A DNA stretch of 64,000 nt, taken from positions 18,871 through 82,870 of the forward strand of contig JAURIR010000002.1 of NCBI GenBank assembly GCA_030832645.1, written 5' to 3'. Origin of the DNA: Chitinophagales bacterium. Its GTDB lineage: Bacteria; Bacteroidota; Bacteroidia; Chitinophagales; Chitinophagaceae. Of this stretch, positions 43,055 to 52,915 are shown piece by piece. Positions within the stretch are counted from its first letter, which is position 1. Each line of letters begins with the position of its first letter. A model generated the notes under the pieces. It did not search any database and was not told the DNA's origin. It saw nothing but the letters and a program-made list of their open reading frames with translations. A program made the position numbers and the translations under genes.

Positions 43055-44149
43055 ATGGCCGAAGAAGTTAAAAAAATAAAATTAACCATCGATAATATCA
43101 CGGTAGAAGTACCGCAAGGAACCACCATTCTGCAGGCCGCAAGAATGATTGGAGGGGAAGTAGTGCCACCTGCTATGTGTTACTACAGTAAGCTTCAAGG
43201 CAGTGGAGGGAAATGCCGTACATGTTTAGTAGAGGTAAGCAAAGGAAGCGAAGCCGATCCTCGTCCCATGCCTAAACTGGTTGCTAGTTGCAGAACTGGT
43301 GTCATGGACGGGATGGAAGTCAAAAATATTACCAGTCCTAAAGTAATCGATGCGCGCAATGGAGTCGTTGAATTTTTATTATTGAACCATCCATTGGATT
43401 GTCCGGTATGTGATCAGGCAGGTGAATGCCATTTACAGGATCTAGGGTATGAGCACGGTAAAGTGGCTACTCGATATGAATTCAAACGAAGAACCTTCGA
43501 CAAGCACGATCTTGGTCCGTATATCCAATTGCATATGACCCGTTGCATTTTGTGTTACCGCTGCGTATTTACTGCAGATCAGGTTTCCAATAAGCGTGTA
43601 CACGGTATATTGAGCAGAGGTGATCATGCTGAAATTGCTACTTATATTGAGAAATCACTCGACAATGATTTCATCGGCAACGTTATAGATGTTTGTCCTG
43701 TTGGCGCACTTACAGATAAAACGTTTCGATTCAAAAACCGCGTATGGTTCACAAAGCCGGTAAATGCCCACCGCAATTGTACATGTTGCTCTGGCAAAGT
43801 AACCTTGTGGCAACGAGGTGAGGAAGTATTGCGTGTAACGGCAAGAAAAGATCAGTGGGGTGAAGTGGAGGAATGGATATGCAACGAATGCAGGTTCGAA
43901 AAGAAAAAAGCAAGTGATTGGGTGATTGAAGGCCCCACACATGTAAGCAGGCACTCAGTTATCTCACAAGGCCATTATGAAAAAATGGTAAAACCTGCTG
44001 AAACATTCAGTAAGGTTCACAACGGACGTGATCCCAAATTATTGATGGACATACACAGTGTCAGTGAGGTGAACGATCCCTCCATTGATTTGAGTGAGAT
44101 AAAAGGTCCCGCAACGAGTAAAGTATTTGAACACACAAAGAAGAAATAA
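43055..44149 (+). CDS. nuoG: NADH-quinone oxidoreductase subunit G, short form
   Basis: Iron-sulfur subunit of the peripheral arm. A 2Fe-2S ferredoxin domain (GSGGKCRTC), the His-Cys3 N5 motif (HPLDCPVCDQAGEC) and the N4 cysteines (CILCYRC with CPVGAL) are present. After about residue 225 there is only a short segment (NCTCCSGKV, CNECRFEK) that resembles the beginning of the molybdopterin-type domain. At 364 aa it lacks the large C-terminal molybdopterin-like domain of E. coli or Thermus NuoG. The stop overlaps the nuoH ATG (TAATG). Confidence 0.93.
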   Translation: MAEEVKKIKLTIDNITVEVPQGTTILQAARMIGGEVVPPAMCYYSKLQGSGGKCRTCLVEVSKGSEADPRPMPKLVASCRTGVMDGMEVKNITSPKVIDARNGVVEFLLLNHPLDCPVCDQAGECHLQDLGYEHGKVATRYEFKRRTFDKHDLGPYIQLHMTRCILCYRCVFTADQVSNKRVHGILSRGDHAEIATYIEKSLDNDFIGNVIDVCPVGALTDKTFRFKNRVWFTKPVNAHRNCTCCSGKVTLWQRGEEVLRVTARKDQWGEVEEWICNECRFEKKKASDWVIEGPTHVSRHSVISQGHYEKMVKPAETFSKVHNGRDPKLLMDIHSVSEVNDPSIDLSEIKGPATSKVFEHTKKK

Positions 44150-45231
44150 TGATCAGCATACCCTTTTTATTGATCGATGTTTGGTTTGGACTGGAAAAGT
44201 TATTACTGGTCGGTGCCATCATCTCTTTTTCTTTGGTGGTTGCTATGTATACAACATATGCCGAAAGAAAAATTGCGGGATTCATGCAAGATCGTCGCGG
44301 ACCAAACCGCGCAGGACCTTTCGGGCTTCTTCAACCTTTGGCAGATGGATTGAAATTATTTTTCAAAGAAGAAATTATTCCTCTTACATCCAACAAAACA
44401 TTATTTGTTATCGGCCCCGCACTTGCAATGCTCACTGCCATGCTCACCAGTGCAGTAATCCCATGGGGAGGTCAAATTGAAATAGCAGGTAAGACGGTCA
44501 CTCTTCAAGTGGCAGACGTCAACATAGGTATATTGTATGTATTCGGTGTCGTTAGTTTAGGCGTTTATGGAATAATGATCGGTGGATGGTCTTCCAATAA
44601 TAAATTTTCACTACTCGCAGCAGTGAGAGGTGCCTCTCAAATCATCTCCTACGAATTGGCAATGGGGTTGTCTTTGATCTCCTTGTTGTTGATGACAGGT
44701 TCATTGAGTTTGCGAACAATTGTAGAGCAACAAATGAATGGTGCATGGGGTGGTTTTCTAGGATGGAACATTCTATACCAACCTGTTGGTTTTTTAATCT
44801 TTCTCATCTGTGTTTTCGCAGAATGCAACAGAACACCATTTGATTTGCCTGAAGCAGAAAACGAACTGAACTTTGGATATCATCAGGAATATTCTTCTAT
44901 GAAATTAGGACTCTACCTTTTTTCAGAATACATCAACATGTTTATCTCGAGTGCAGTGGTTGCTACTTTATTTTTCGGCGGTTATGATATTCCATTTGTG
45001 AATGAAGCATCACTTGCCAGCAGCATCGGCGGAAACCTGGTTGCACTTTTTGGATTTTTTGCCTTGTTTGCAAAAATCTTGTTCTTCTTATTCTTATTCA
45101 TATGGGTTAGATGGACGATACCAAGATTCAGGTACGATCAATTGATGGACCTAGGCTGGAAGAAATTGATTCCACTTGCTTTGGTCAATTTGTTAATCAC
45201 GGCCGTTGTTATCTTGGCTTTAAATAAATAA
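44149..45231 (+). CDS. nuoH: NADH-quinone oxidoreductase subunit H
   Basis: Membrane subunit at the junction of the two arms and part of the quinone chamber. Eight or so membrane segments. Family strings AERKIAGFMQDRRGPNRAGPFG, CNRTPFDLPEAENEL and YFRWTIPRFRYDQLM-like WVRWTIPRFRYDQ are present. 360 aa. Start overlaps the nuoG stop by one base. Confidence 0.97.
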   Translation: MISIPFLLIDVWFGLEKLLLVGAIISFSLVVAMYTTYAERKIAGFMQDRRGPNRAGPFGLLQPLADGLKLFFKEEIIPLTSNKTLFVIGPALAMLTAMLTSAVIPWGGQIEIAGKTVTLQVADVNIGILYVFGVVSLGVYGIMIGGWSSNNKFSLLAAVRGASQIISYELAMGLSLISLLLMTGSLSLRTIVEQQMNGAWGGFLGWNILYQPVGFLIFLICVFAECNRTPFDLPEAENELNFGYHQEYSSMKLGLYLFSEYINMFISSAVVATLFFGGYDIPFVNEASLASSIGGNLVALFGFFALFAKILFFLFLFIWVRWTIPRFRYDQLMDLGWKKLIPLALVNLLITAVVILALNK

Positions 45232-45235
45232 TTGT

Positions 45236-45790
45236 ATGGGAGTATTAACAAATAGGGCAAAAACACTGGAGCAGAAGCCAATGACCTTCTGGGAAAGTCT
45301 TTATTTGCCTGCTATTTTAAAGGGGATGGCCATCACATTTGGACATATGTTCAAGAAGAAGCCTACTATCAATTATCCTGAACAACAACGACCATTCAGT
45401 CCGGTATTCCGTGGCTTACATGTATTAAACCGCGATGCGGAGGGAAGAGAGAATTGCACAGCTTGTGGATTGTGTGCAGTGGCTTGTCCTGCTGAAGCAA
45501 TCACCATGGAAGCAGCAGAACGTCAATCGGGTGAGGAACATCTCTACCGCGAAGAAAAATATGCAGCCAAATACGAGATCAACATGTTGCGTTGTATTTT
45601 CTGTGGACTATGTGAAGAAGCTTGTCCTAAAGACGCGATCTATCTTTCCGAAACATTTGCTCCGTCAGACTTTACCAGAAAAGGATTCATTTATCCAAAA
45701 GAAAACTTATTGATACCTCATCCAGTAAATGAAAAGGAGAAATACGAAGAAGCAAGAGGATTGAGAGCCCAACAACTTAAAAACAAATAG
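45236..45790 (+). CDS. nuoI: NADH-quinone oxidoreductase subunit I
   Basis: Ferredoxin-like subunit with two 4Fe-4S clusters (N6a, N6b). Two CxxCxxCxxxCP motifs: CTACGLCAVACP and CIFCGLCEEACP. 184 aa. It passes electrons from NuoG to NuoB. Confidence 0.97.
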   Translation: MGVLTNRAKTLEQKPMTFWESLYLPAILKGMAITFGHMFKKKPTINYPEQQRPFSPVFRGLHVLNRDAEGRENCTACGLCAVACPAEAITMEAAERQSGEEHLYREEKYAAKYEINMLRCIFCGLCEEACPKDAIYLSETFAPSDFTRKGFIYPKENLLIPHPVNEKEKYEEARGLRAQQLKNK

Positions 45791-45793
45791 TAC

Positions 45794-46321
45794 ATGTCTA
45801 TCAACGAAATACTTTTTTGGTTTTTATCCACCATCGCAATATCAGGGGCTTTGCTGGTGATATTTAGTAAAAATCCTGTGCACAGTGTGTTGTGGTTGGT
45901 GGTTGTATTCTTTGCAATCTCTGGTCATTATGTTTTACTCAACGCTCAATTTTTGGCTATTGTGAATATGATTGTTTACGCCGGAGCTATTATGGTATTG
46001 TTTCTATTTGTGATCATGCTCATGAATATGAATGCGGATCAAGAACCCCAGAAAGGAAAGTGGATGAAAATGGCAGGGGTTATTTCAGGCGGAAGTTTGA
46101 TGTTGATTTTGGTAGCTGCTCTTCGATACAATCAATCAACAACAGGTGGTGAAGAGGAAGCTGGTATCGGGTTGATTCAAAATCTTGGCAAAATATTGTT
46201 CAGCGATTTTGTTGTACCATTTGAAATCAGCAGTGTGTTGTTCCTCAGTGCAATGGTAGGTGCGGTAGTACTTGGAAAAAAAGAAAAAGAAATCATTGAA
46301 TCGGATACAATAAATAACTAA
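45794..46321 (+). CDS. nuoJ: NADH-quinone oxidoreductase subunit J
   Basis: Membrane subunit with five hydrophobic segments. NPVHSVLWLVVVFF and NMIVYAGAIMVLFLFVIMLMN are the conserved NuoJ strings. 175 aa. It starts 3 nt after nuoI. Confidence 0.95.
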   Translation: MSINEILFWFLSTIAISGALLVIFSKNPVHSVLWLVVVFFAISGHYVLLNAQFLAIVNMIVYAGAIMVLFLFVIMLMNMNADQEPQKGKWMKMAGVISGGSLMLILVAALRYNQSTTGGEEEAGIGLIQNLGKILFSDFVVPFEISSVLFLSAMVGAVVLGKKEKEIIESDTINN

Positions 46322-46324
46322 GCC

Positions 46325-46660
46325 ATGCCCATTCATTATTACATATTTCTTTCTTTATGTCTCTTTTCCATTGGAATTGTAGGTGTATTGACGCGTAGAA
46401 ATGCCATTGTCATTTTTATGTGCATAGAATTGATGTTGAATGCTGTCAATCTTTTATTGGTTGCATTTTCTCGTATGCACCAGGCTGCTGCATACGCCAT
46501 CGACCATACCTCTATGGCCGGTGCCGAAGCCCAATTGTTCGTATTCTTCATCATGGTGGTAGCTGCAGCCGAAGTAACAGTCGGATTAGCCATTATTGTG
46601 ATGCTGTACAGAAATATTCATTCAGTGGATATCAATTTCTTAAATCGATTGAAACACTGA
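46325..46660 (+). CDS. nuoK: NADH-quinone oxidoreductase subunit K
   Basis: Small antiporter-related membrane subunit with three segments. The conserved Glu in [21 protein letters not shown] and the second Glu in [18 protein letters not shown] are both present. 111 aa. Confidence 0.96.
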   Translation: MPIHYYIFLSLCLFSIGIVGVLTRRNAIVIFMCIELMLNAVNLLLVAFSRMHQAAAYAIDHTSMAGAEAQLFVFFIMVVAAAEVTVGLAIIVMLYRNIHSVDINFLNRLKH

Positions 46661-46676
46661 TAAAAAATTTATATCA

Positions 46677-48587
46677 ATGAGTGGTATGATAAAAGTTGGT
46701 TACCTGATTCCTTTGCTGCCTTTGATAGGGTTTCTTATCAATGGGTTGGGAAGAAATTTTTTATCAAAGCGATTGGTGGGCATCATCGGCTCTGGAGTGC
46801 TCGTTCTATCCTTTGTACTTTCTTTATTTATTTTCAACGAAGTAACTGCTTCGGGGTTTACATCGCAGGTTGTTTATTTGTTTGATTTCATAAAAACTGC
46901 AGGATTAGATATACCCTTCGCTTTTCAATTTGATCAGTTGAGTGCATTGTTCCTGTTGGTTATAACAGGTATCGGATCCCTGATTCATATTTACTCTACT
47001 GCCTATATGCACGAAGAGAGTGAAGCTCATTACGCCAGGTATTTTGCATACCTGAATCTCTTTGTGTTTTTCATGTTGATCCTGGTACTGGGTTCCAGCT
47101 ATGTAACTATGTTTATTGGTTGGGAAGGTGTTGGATTAAGCTCTTACTTATTGATCGGATTTTGGTTTACCAATAACAATTACAACAATGCCGCTAAGAA
47201 AGCATTTGTGATGAACAGAATTGGTGATCTTGGATTTCTACTTGCCATTTTTTGGATGCTCTCTCAATTTGGGGTAATTACTTATACCGGAGTATTTGAA
47301 AAAGCAACCACTGCATCTGTTTCAGTTATCACCGGAATTACCTTGCTATTGTTTGTTGGGGCAATGGGTAAATCTGCCCAGATTCCGCTTTATACATGGT
47401 TGCCAGATGCCATGGCCGGACCAACACCAGTTTCAGCGTTGATACATGCAGCAACCATGGTAACCGCTGGTATTTATATGATTGCCAGAAGCAATGTATT
47501 GTATTCCCTAGCCCCGATTTCTCAAAATCTGGTTGCCATCATTGGCGTATCAACTGCTTTGTTGGCCGCAACCATTGCATTAAAGCAGAACGATATTAAA
47601 AAAGTACTTGCCTATTCAACGGTTAGTCAATTGGGATTGATGTTTTTGGCTCTAGGGGTAGGTGCTTATACGGCAGGCGTCTTTCACGTAATGACACATG
47701 CCTTCTTCAAAGCTTTGTTGTTCTTAGGTGCAGGAAGTGTTATTCATGCCATGCACCACGAACAGGATATTTACAAGATGGGGGGCTTGAGAAAAAAACT
47801 TCCTATTACACATTTTACCTTCTTAATTGGATGCCTTGCAATTGCCGGTATTCCTCCGTTTGCAGGATTCTTTTCCAAAGATGAAATATTAACTGCAGCA
47901 CTAGAGAAGAATATCATTTACTATGTACTTGGTGTTATCACTTCATTGATGACTGCATTTTACATGTTCAGAATGTACTTCCTTACTTTCCACGGAAACT
48001 TCCGAGGTACAGATGATCAGCAACATCATTTGCACGAATCTCCTGCTGCCATGACTTTTCCATTGGTAGTATTGGCGCTGTTGTCTATCGTAGGGGGATG
48101 GGTAGGTATCCCCGCTGTATTCATGGAGAATGCTCATCGCCTGTCAAATTATTTGAGTCCCGTTTTTGCTGCTTCCCATCATAAAACAGCACATCAAAGT
48201 ATTTCTCATTCAATGGAGCTCGCCATTATGGCAGGAGTAGTTGCTTTGATTGCTATTTCAATTTTCGCTGCAAAAACAATGTTTGCAAAAGAAGGATTGA
48301 GCGAAGAAAAATCTTCTGGTTTTGGGAAACTACTTGAAAACAAGTGGTACGTAGATGAAATCTATGACACCATCATTGTACAACCTATCAACCACTTGTC
48401 TTCTTTCTCGAGTCGTATCATCGATAACAAAATAATTGATGGAACGGTGAATGGAGTGGGTAAAATACTTCAATTCAGTGCTCGTCAATTCAGGTTGTTG
48501 CAAAGTGGACAGGTTGGTTCGTATGTATTGATCATGGTAGTTTCCATCATACTATTTTTCATCTTCCAGCTATTCTGGAACATCTAA
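46677..48587 (+). CDS. nuoL: NADH-quinone oxidoreductase subunit L
   Basis: Distal antiporter-like proton pump with the lateral helix. Family strings: GWEGVGLSSYLLIGFW, LYTWLPDAMAGPTPVSALIHAATMVTAGIY and THAFFKALLFLGAGSVIHAMHHEQD. C-terminal extension carries the long amphipathic helix and a final membrane segment. 636 aa. A His-rich stretch lies at about residues 495-510. Confidence 0.97.
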   Translation: MSGMIKVGYLIPLLPLIGFLINGLGRNFLSKRLVGIIGSGVLVLSFVLSLFIFNEVTASGFTSQVVYLFDFIKTAGLDIPFAFQFDQLSALFLLVITGIGSLIHIYSTAYMHEESEAHYARYFAYLNLFVFFMLILVLGSSYVTMFIGWEGVGLSSYLLIGFWFTNNNYNNAAKKAFVMNRIGDLGFLLAIFWMLSQFGVITYTGVFEKATTASVSVITGITLLLFVGAMGKSAQIPLYTWLPDAMAGPTPVSALIHAATMVTAGIYMIARSNVLYSLAPISQNLVAIIGVSTALLAATIALKQNDIKKVLAYSTVSQLGLMFLALGVGAYTAGVFHVMTHAFFKALLFLGAGSVIHAMHHEQDIYKMGGLRKKLPITHFTFLIGCLAIAGIPPFAGFFSKDEILTAALEKNIIYYVLGVITSLMTAFYMFRMYFLTFHGNFRGTDDQQHHLHESPAAMTFPLVVLALLSIVGGWVGIPAVFMENAHRLSNYLSPVFAASHHKTAHQSISHSMELAIMAGVVALIAISIFAAKTMFAKEGLSEEKSSGFGKLLENKWYVDEIYDTIIVQPINHLSSFSSRIIDNKIIDGTVNGVGKILQFSARQFRLLQSGQVGSYVLIMVVSIILFFIFQLFWNI

Positions 48588-48601
48588 ACGATTGATTGAA
48601 T

Positions 48602-50068
48602 ATGTTCGCTGCAATAGATAATTTTCCCGCCCTGTTGATATGGCTACCAATGATTGGTGGAATTCTTTCTTTCTTTTTAAAAGATGGACGACAGGCCAAA
48701 AAAAGTGCCATTATCTTCTCCGCTTCTTCTTTGATTGTAGTTTTGGTAAGTGTAGTTTATTCTGGCAAGGAGCACTTCTTTATAAATCAGGTTAGCTATG
48801 AATGGCTTACTTCAATAGGAAGCAGTTTTAGTTTGATACTTGACGGGCTTACCCGAACATTATCTCTACTCACTGCGATTGTTTTTTTATTGGTTTTCAT
48901 CCTCGTTCCCTCAGAGCAATACAAGGAGGCAAGCAAATTTTATGGTTTGATGATGCTCACGCAATGCGGTTTGGTGGGTGTTTTCATGGCTGCAGATGCA
49001 TTGGTGTTTTATCTTTTCTGGGAGGTAGCATTGATACCTGTTTATTTTCTTTCTTCCATATGGGGCGGAGAGAAACGCATCAGGGCAACGTTTAAGTTTT
49101 TCATCTACACCTTTGTTGGCTCCCTCATTATGCTTCTTGGCATTCTTTATTTATATAATAAAACCAACGGATCTTCATTCAGTTTGATGTCATTTTACAA
49201 TTTGACAATTCCATCTGCTGAACAAAATTGGTTGTTCTTGGCATTCTTCTTGGCATTTGCTATCAAAATGCCATTGGTCCCTTTCCATACATGGCAGCCC
49301 GAAGCATATGAACAAGCTCCTACTCCTGTTACAATGGTCCTGAGCGGGGTGATGGTAAAAATGGGGTTGTTTGGATTGCTTCGCTGGGTACTTCCTTTGT
49401 TTCCATTAGCGGTCAAGCAATTCAATGTTTTTATTATTCCGGTTATTGCTTTTGGAGTGGTATATGCCTCATTGATTGCTATTTATCAGGACAATGTCAA
49501 ACGATTGATTGCTTATTCTTCTATTGCTCACATCGGTCTAATGGCCATAGGGATATTGACACTGAAAGAGGTTGCGGTGATGGGTGTGTTATTGCAGATG
49601 TTCAACCATGGAATTAACATTGTTGCACTTTGGGTGGTGGCCTACATAATAGAAAAACAAACTGGTGTAACTTCTTTGTCAGGTTTAGGTGGTCTTGCAA
49701 AAAAAGCTCCTATTCTTGCTATATATTTAGTTGTTGCAGCATTAGCAAATATCGCTTTGCCACTTACAAATGCATTCATCGGCGAATTCATGATATTCAA
49801 CGGTATCTATCAATTCAATGCGTGGTATGCGGGATTCACAGGGCTCAGTATCATCTTCAGCGCTGTTTATACATTGAATATGATCAAGAAAATATTTTAC
49901 GGAGAAACAAATGCCTCTACTTCCGGATTTATTGATATCAGGGGTGAACAGGTAGTTGTTCTTTCGGTGTTGACTGTTCTTATATTGATCGTTGGATTTT
50001 ATCCTCAGCCTTTTTTCAAAATGATGGAGGATGCAGTTAGGTTGATCTTAACCAGGTACAGTTCTTAA
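48602..50068 (+). CDS. nuoM: NADH-quinone oxidoreductase subunit M
   Basis: Antiporter-like proton pump. Strings FWEVALIPVYFL, PLVPFHTWQPEAYEQAPTPVTMVLSGVMVKMG and AYSSIAHIGLM are typical of NuoM. The track uses TTG at 48596; the ATG at 48602 (MFAAIDNFPALL) is preferred and gives 488 aa. Confidence 0.96.
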   Translation: MFAAIDNFPALLIWLPMIGGILSFFLKDGRQAKKSAIIFSASSLIVVLVSVVYSGKEHFFINQVSYEWLTSIGSSFSLILDGLTRTLSLLTAIVFLLVFILVPSEQYKEASKFYGLMMLTQCGLVGVFMAADALVFYLFWEVALIPVYFLSSIWGGEKRIRATFKFFIYTFVGSLIMLLGILYLYNKTNGSSFSLMSFYNLTIPSAEQNWLFLAFFLAFAIKMPLVPFHTWQPEAYEQAPTPVTMVLSGVMVKMGLFGLLRWVLPLFPLAVKQFNVFIIPVIAFGVVYASLIAIYQDNVKRLIAYSSIAHIGLMAIGILTLKEVAVMGVLLQMFNHGINIVALWVVAYIIEKQTGVTSLSGLGGLAKKAPILAIYLVVAALANIALPLTNAFIGEFMIFNGIYQFNAWYAGFTGLSIIFSAVYTLNMIKKIFYGETNASTSGFIDIRGEQVVVLSVLTVLILIVGFYPQPFFKMMEDAVRLILTRYSS

Positions 50069-50082
50069 ATTCATTTACCACT

Positions 50083-51456
50083 ATGAATGCAATTATTTTT
50101 TCAGCAATTTGGGGCGTTTTGATGATGTATGCAGGATTTCTATTTAAATCCAAAAATACCATTCATCAGTTGGCTGTTGCAGGTGTTGTACTCTTGATTG
50201 TATTGAATATATACGAATTGATTGCCGGTATGTCTCTGATTGCAATAGATACAAAGGGAATGTTGTATCACTCAACCTATGGATTGATTTTTTTGCTTAT
50301 CATGCTGCTAGCTACACTGATGTATTTTTTATTATCCGGTAATGAAATTCAATCTACCGGTAAATCATCTGCTGATTTATATGCATTGATCTTTTTCATT
50401 CTATCTGGTATTGGTGTAATAGCAGGATACAAATCTCTTTTAATGTTGTTCATCGGAATTGAAATTGTTTCTATTCCGCTGTATGTATTGGCGGGTAGCG
50501 ATAAAGCGAATTTGAAGAGTAACGAAGCAGCACTTAAATACTTCTTGATGGGTTCTTTTTCAACAGGACTCATGTTGATGGGTATCGCGTTGATATACGG
50601 CGACGCAGGTACTTTTTACATCGATTTGATCAAGACGGGATCTGGCATGTTTACTCCGATGAAAGCTGCGGGCATTGTATTGATCCTTGCTTCCATGGCA
50701 TTTAAAGTATCTGCGGCGCCCTTCCATTTTTGGACCCCGGATGTATACGATGGCTCACCAACTGTATTTACGTCTTTCATGGCTACTATTGTAAAATCAG
50801 TTGCCTTCTTTGCATTTTTAACATTGTTTGATCATGGATTCGGCAATCTTCAATCACACTGGAAAACACTCCTCGCACTCATAGCTGTTCTTACATTATT
50901 GATTGGAAATATCACTGCAGTATTTCAGCAAAGTGTTAAACGTATGCTGAGTTACTCCTCTATCGCTCAAGCAGGATTCATGTTGCTTGCGGTTTTTGCG
51001 CTAAATATCTTTGCCAAGCAGGGATTGCTTTTATATTTCGCAGCATATTGTTTTGCTACACTGGGCATGTTTGCAGTATTAGCAAAAATGAAAGATCATT
51101 CCATTGAGGGATTTAACGGATTGGCCAAGCGCCATCCTTTGGTTGCACTTTCTCTATTGATTTGTTTATTGTCGCTTGCCGGTATCCCACTTACCGCAGG
51201 ATTTTTTGCGAAGTATTATATGTTGCTAGCAGTGATCCGAAATGGAGGAATGATGTGGTTGGTAGTGGTAGCAGTATTGTGTGCTGCTGTCAGTGTTTAC
51301 TACTATTTTAAGGTTATTCAAGCCATCTATTTTAAGGAATCCTCAAAAGAAGAATTACCTGAATTCAGCCCCTATTTCAAATGGATCATGCTTCTCAATG
51401 CAGCAATAATCATTGTGTTGGGAATCCATCCCGATTTGATCCTCAACCTGATCTAA
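50083..51456 (+). CDS. nuoN: NADH-quinone oxidoreductase subunit N
   Basis: Third antiporter-like pump and last gene of the operon. Strings GIEIVSIPLYVLAG, KVSAAPFHFWTPDVYDGSPTVFTSFMA and MLSYSSIAQAGFML are characteristic. 457 aa. No strong terminator is seen after it, only a 6-bp CATCAA/TTGATG hairpin without a T-run. Confidence 0.96.
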   Translation: MNAIIFSAIWGVLMMYAGFLFKSKNTIHQLAVAGVVLLIVLNIYELIAGMSLIAIDTKGMLYHSTYGLIFLLIMLLATLMYFLLSGNEIQSTGKSSADLYALIFFILSGIGVIAGYKSLLMLFIGIEIVSIPLYVLAGSDKANLKSNEAALKYFLMGSFSTGLMLMGIALIYGDAGTFYIDLIKTGSGMFTPMKAAGIVLILASMAFKVSAAPFHFWTPDVYDGSPTVFTSFMATIVKSVAFFAFLTLFDHGFGNLQSHWKTLLALIAVLTLLIGNITAVFQQSVKRMLSYSSIAQAGFMLLAVFALNIFAKQGLLLYFAAYCFATLGMFAVLAKMKDHSIEGFNGLAKRHPLVALSLLICLLSLAGIPLTAGFFAKYYMLLAVIRNGGMMWLVVVAVLCAAVSVYYYFKVIQAIYFKESSKEELPEFSPYFKWIMLLNAAIIIVLGIHPDLILNLI

Positions 51457-51505
51457 CCTTCAGAAGTTGTGTTTTATCAGCTCTCTTCATCCGTTCATCA
51501 ATCTT

Positions 51506-51538
51506 TTTGATGGGGGAGTGGACGTTTCACTAATTTTG
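51506..51538 (+). promoter_or_regulatory. -33/-7 promoter 4 nt before the ABC permease ATG
   Basis: TTTG (51506-51509), 21-bp spacer, TAATTTTG (51531-51538), then GTCT-like 4-nt spacing (TCTT) to the ATG at 51543. Both boxes match consensus. The spacing predicts a leaderless transcript. Confidence 0.6.
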
Positions 51539-51542
51539 TCTT

Positions 51543-52829
51543 ATGAAATTAGTTGATAACCTCTCACTGGCTTGGCGAACAGTACGAAGCAATAAGCTGC
51601 GAACTGGAATAACAGTAGCCATCATTGCTTTTGGTATCATGGCTTTGGTTGGAATCATCACTGCTATTCAGGCCATGAATAACAGTCTTCGGGATAGCTT
51701 CTCCACGATGGGGGCCAATGCATTCAGCATTCGTTTCCGTGAAAGACGAATGATGATGGGAGGGGGAGAGCGCGGAGCCTCTGTTACTCAATCTAAAGTA
51801 GGATCACAACGAAAAGTCAAGAAATCCAGTACAGGTCAAATCATCACGTATCAGCAGGCGAAGCAATTCAAAGAAGGGTATGAGTTTCCCTCTTATGTAA
51901 GTGTCGGTATCAACGGTCCTAGAAATCTGGTGGTGAACTATGAAAACAAAAAAACAAATCCTACCGTTTCATTGAATGGGGGAGACGATAACTACCTGAA
52001 GCTGAATGGATACGAAATTGCCTACGGAAGAAATTTCAATCGCAATGAAATTGAAAGCGGACAGGATATCTGCATCATTGGTAAAGACGTAGCTACGAAA
52101 CTATTCGGATCACGTGCTGATAGAGCTTTGGAAAAAGTGATTCGGGTGGGAAACAATAAATACCGTGTTATTGGTATTACGAAGGAGAAAGGTGCGAGTG
52201 CTTTTTTGCAGGCAGACAACGTCATTTTTGCAACCTATACCAATGTGAAGCAACGCTATGCCAATAAAAATCAGTCGTATCAACTGGCAGTGATGGTAGA
52301 CGATATCAATCGACTGGAACCTGCTATTGGAGAGGCAGAAGCGTATTTTAGAAATGTGCGTGGTCTTACTACAACCGAGGACAATAACTTTTATGTAGAT
52401 AAGAGCGATAGTATCGCAGAAACGTTCATCAAATTACTGGGAACTATTTCTGCTGCTGCAGGGGCAATAGGATTTATTACGTTGGTCGGAGCCGCCATTG
52501 GTTTGATGAATATTATGTTGGTTGCTGTAACCGAAAGAACAAAAGAAGTAGGGTTGATAAAAGCATTAGGAGGCAAGAAGAACTCTATTCGGGCACAGTT
52601 TCTTTTTGAATCTACACTGATCAGTTTGATGGGAGCTTTAATTGGAATTTTGCTTGGGGTTATTATTGGAAACCTGGTTGGAAGTTTAATGAACACTTCC
52701 TTCTTTATACCCTGGGGAATTATTGGAGTGGGGATTATGATTTGTTCAGCAGTAGGCTTGATTGCAGGTCTCTATCCAGCTATGAAAGCATCCAGGTTAG
52801 ACCCTATCGTTGCATTACGTTATGAATAA
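51543..52829 (+). CDS. MacB/FtsX-type ABC transporter permease
   Basis: Inner-membrane permease of the macrolide-exporter/lipoprotein-release superfamily. One N-terminal membrane segment ([26 protein letters not shown]), a periplasmic MacB-like core of about 230 residues, and the FtsX domain with three membrane segments ([23 protein letters not shown] is a family hallmark). 428 aa. A Met/Gly/Arg-rich patch ([13 protein letters not shown]) follows the first segment. No ATPase or membrane-fusion-protein gene is adjacent, so the partner ATPase must be encoded elsewhere. Confidence 0.88.
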   Translation: MKLVDNLSLAWRTVRSNKLRTGITVAIIAFGIMALVGIITAIQAMNNSLRDSFSTMGANAFSIRFRERRMMMGGGERGASVTQSKVGSQRKVKKSSTGQIITYQQAKQFKEGYEFPSYVSVGINGPRNLVVNYENKKTNPTVSLNGGDDNYLKLNGYEIAYGRNFNRNEIESGQDICIIGKDVATKLFGSRADRALEKVIRVGNNKYRVIGITKEKGASAFLQADNVIFATYTNVKQRYANKNQSYQLAVMVDDINRLEPAIGEAEAYFRNVRGLTTTEDNNFYVDKSDSIAETFIKLLGTISAAAGAIGFITLVGAAIGLMNIMLVAVTERTKEVGLIKALGGKKNSIRAQFLFESTLISLMGALIGILLGVIIGNLVGSLMNTSFFIPWGIIGVGIMICSAVGLIAGLYPAMKASRLDPIVALRYE

Positions 52830-52845
52830 GAGTTGTATGTTTTAA

Positions 52846-52903
52846 GTTGTAAGTTATAAGTAATTGTCATTTTACATGAACCACAAAACTTATAACTTAC
52901 AAC
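52846..52903. repeat. 15-bp perfect inverted repeat between convergent genes
   Basis: GTTGTAAGTTATAAG (52846-52860) and its exact reverse complement CTTATAACTTACAAC (52889-52903) are separated by 28 nt. It fills the gap between the ABC permease and the metalloprotease stops. Extra partial copies of the GTTGTA unit flank both arms. It could be a bidirectional terminator or one copy of a dispersed intergenic repeat. Confidence 0.7.
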
Positions 52904-52915
52904 CTACAACTTTAG

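Noticed and set aside
48160-48215. His-rich stretch in NuoL as a metal-binding insertion
   Set aside because: It falls in a variable loop before the C-terminal helix; a few His residues without pattern are not enough to propose metal binding.
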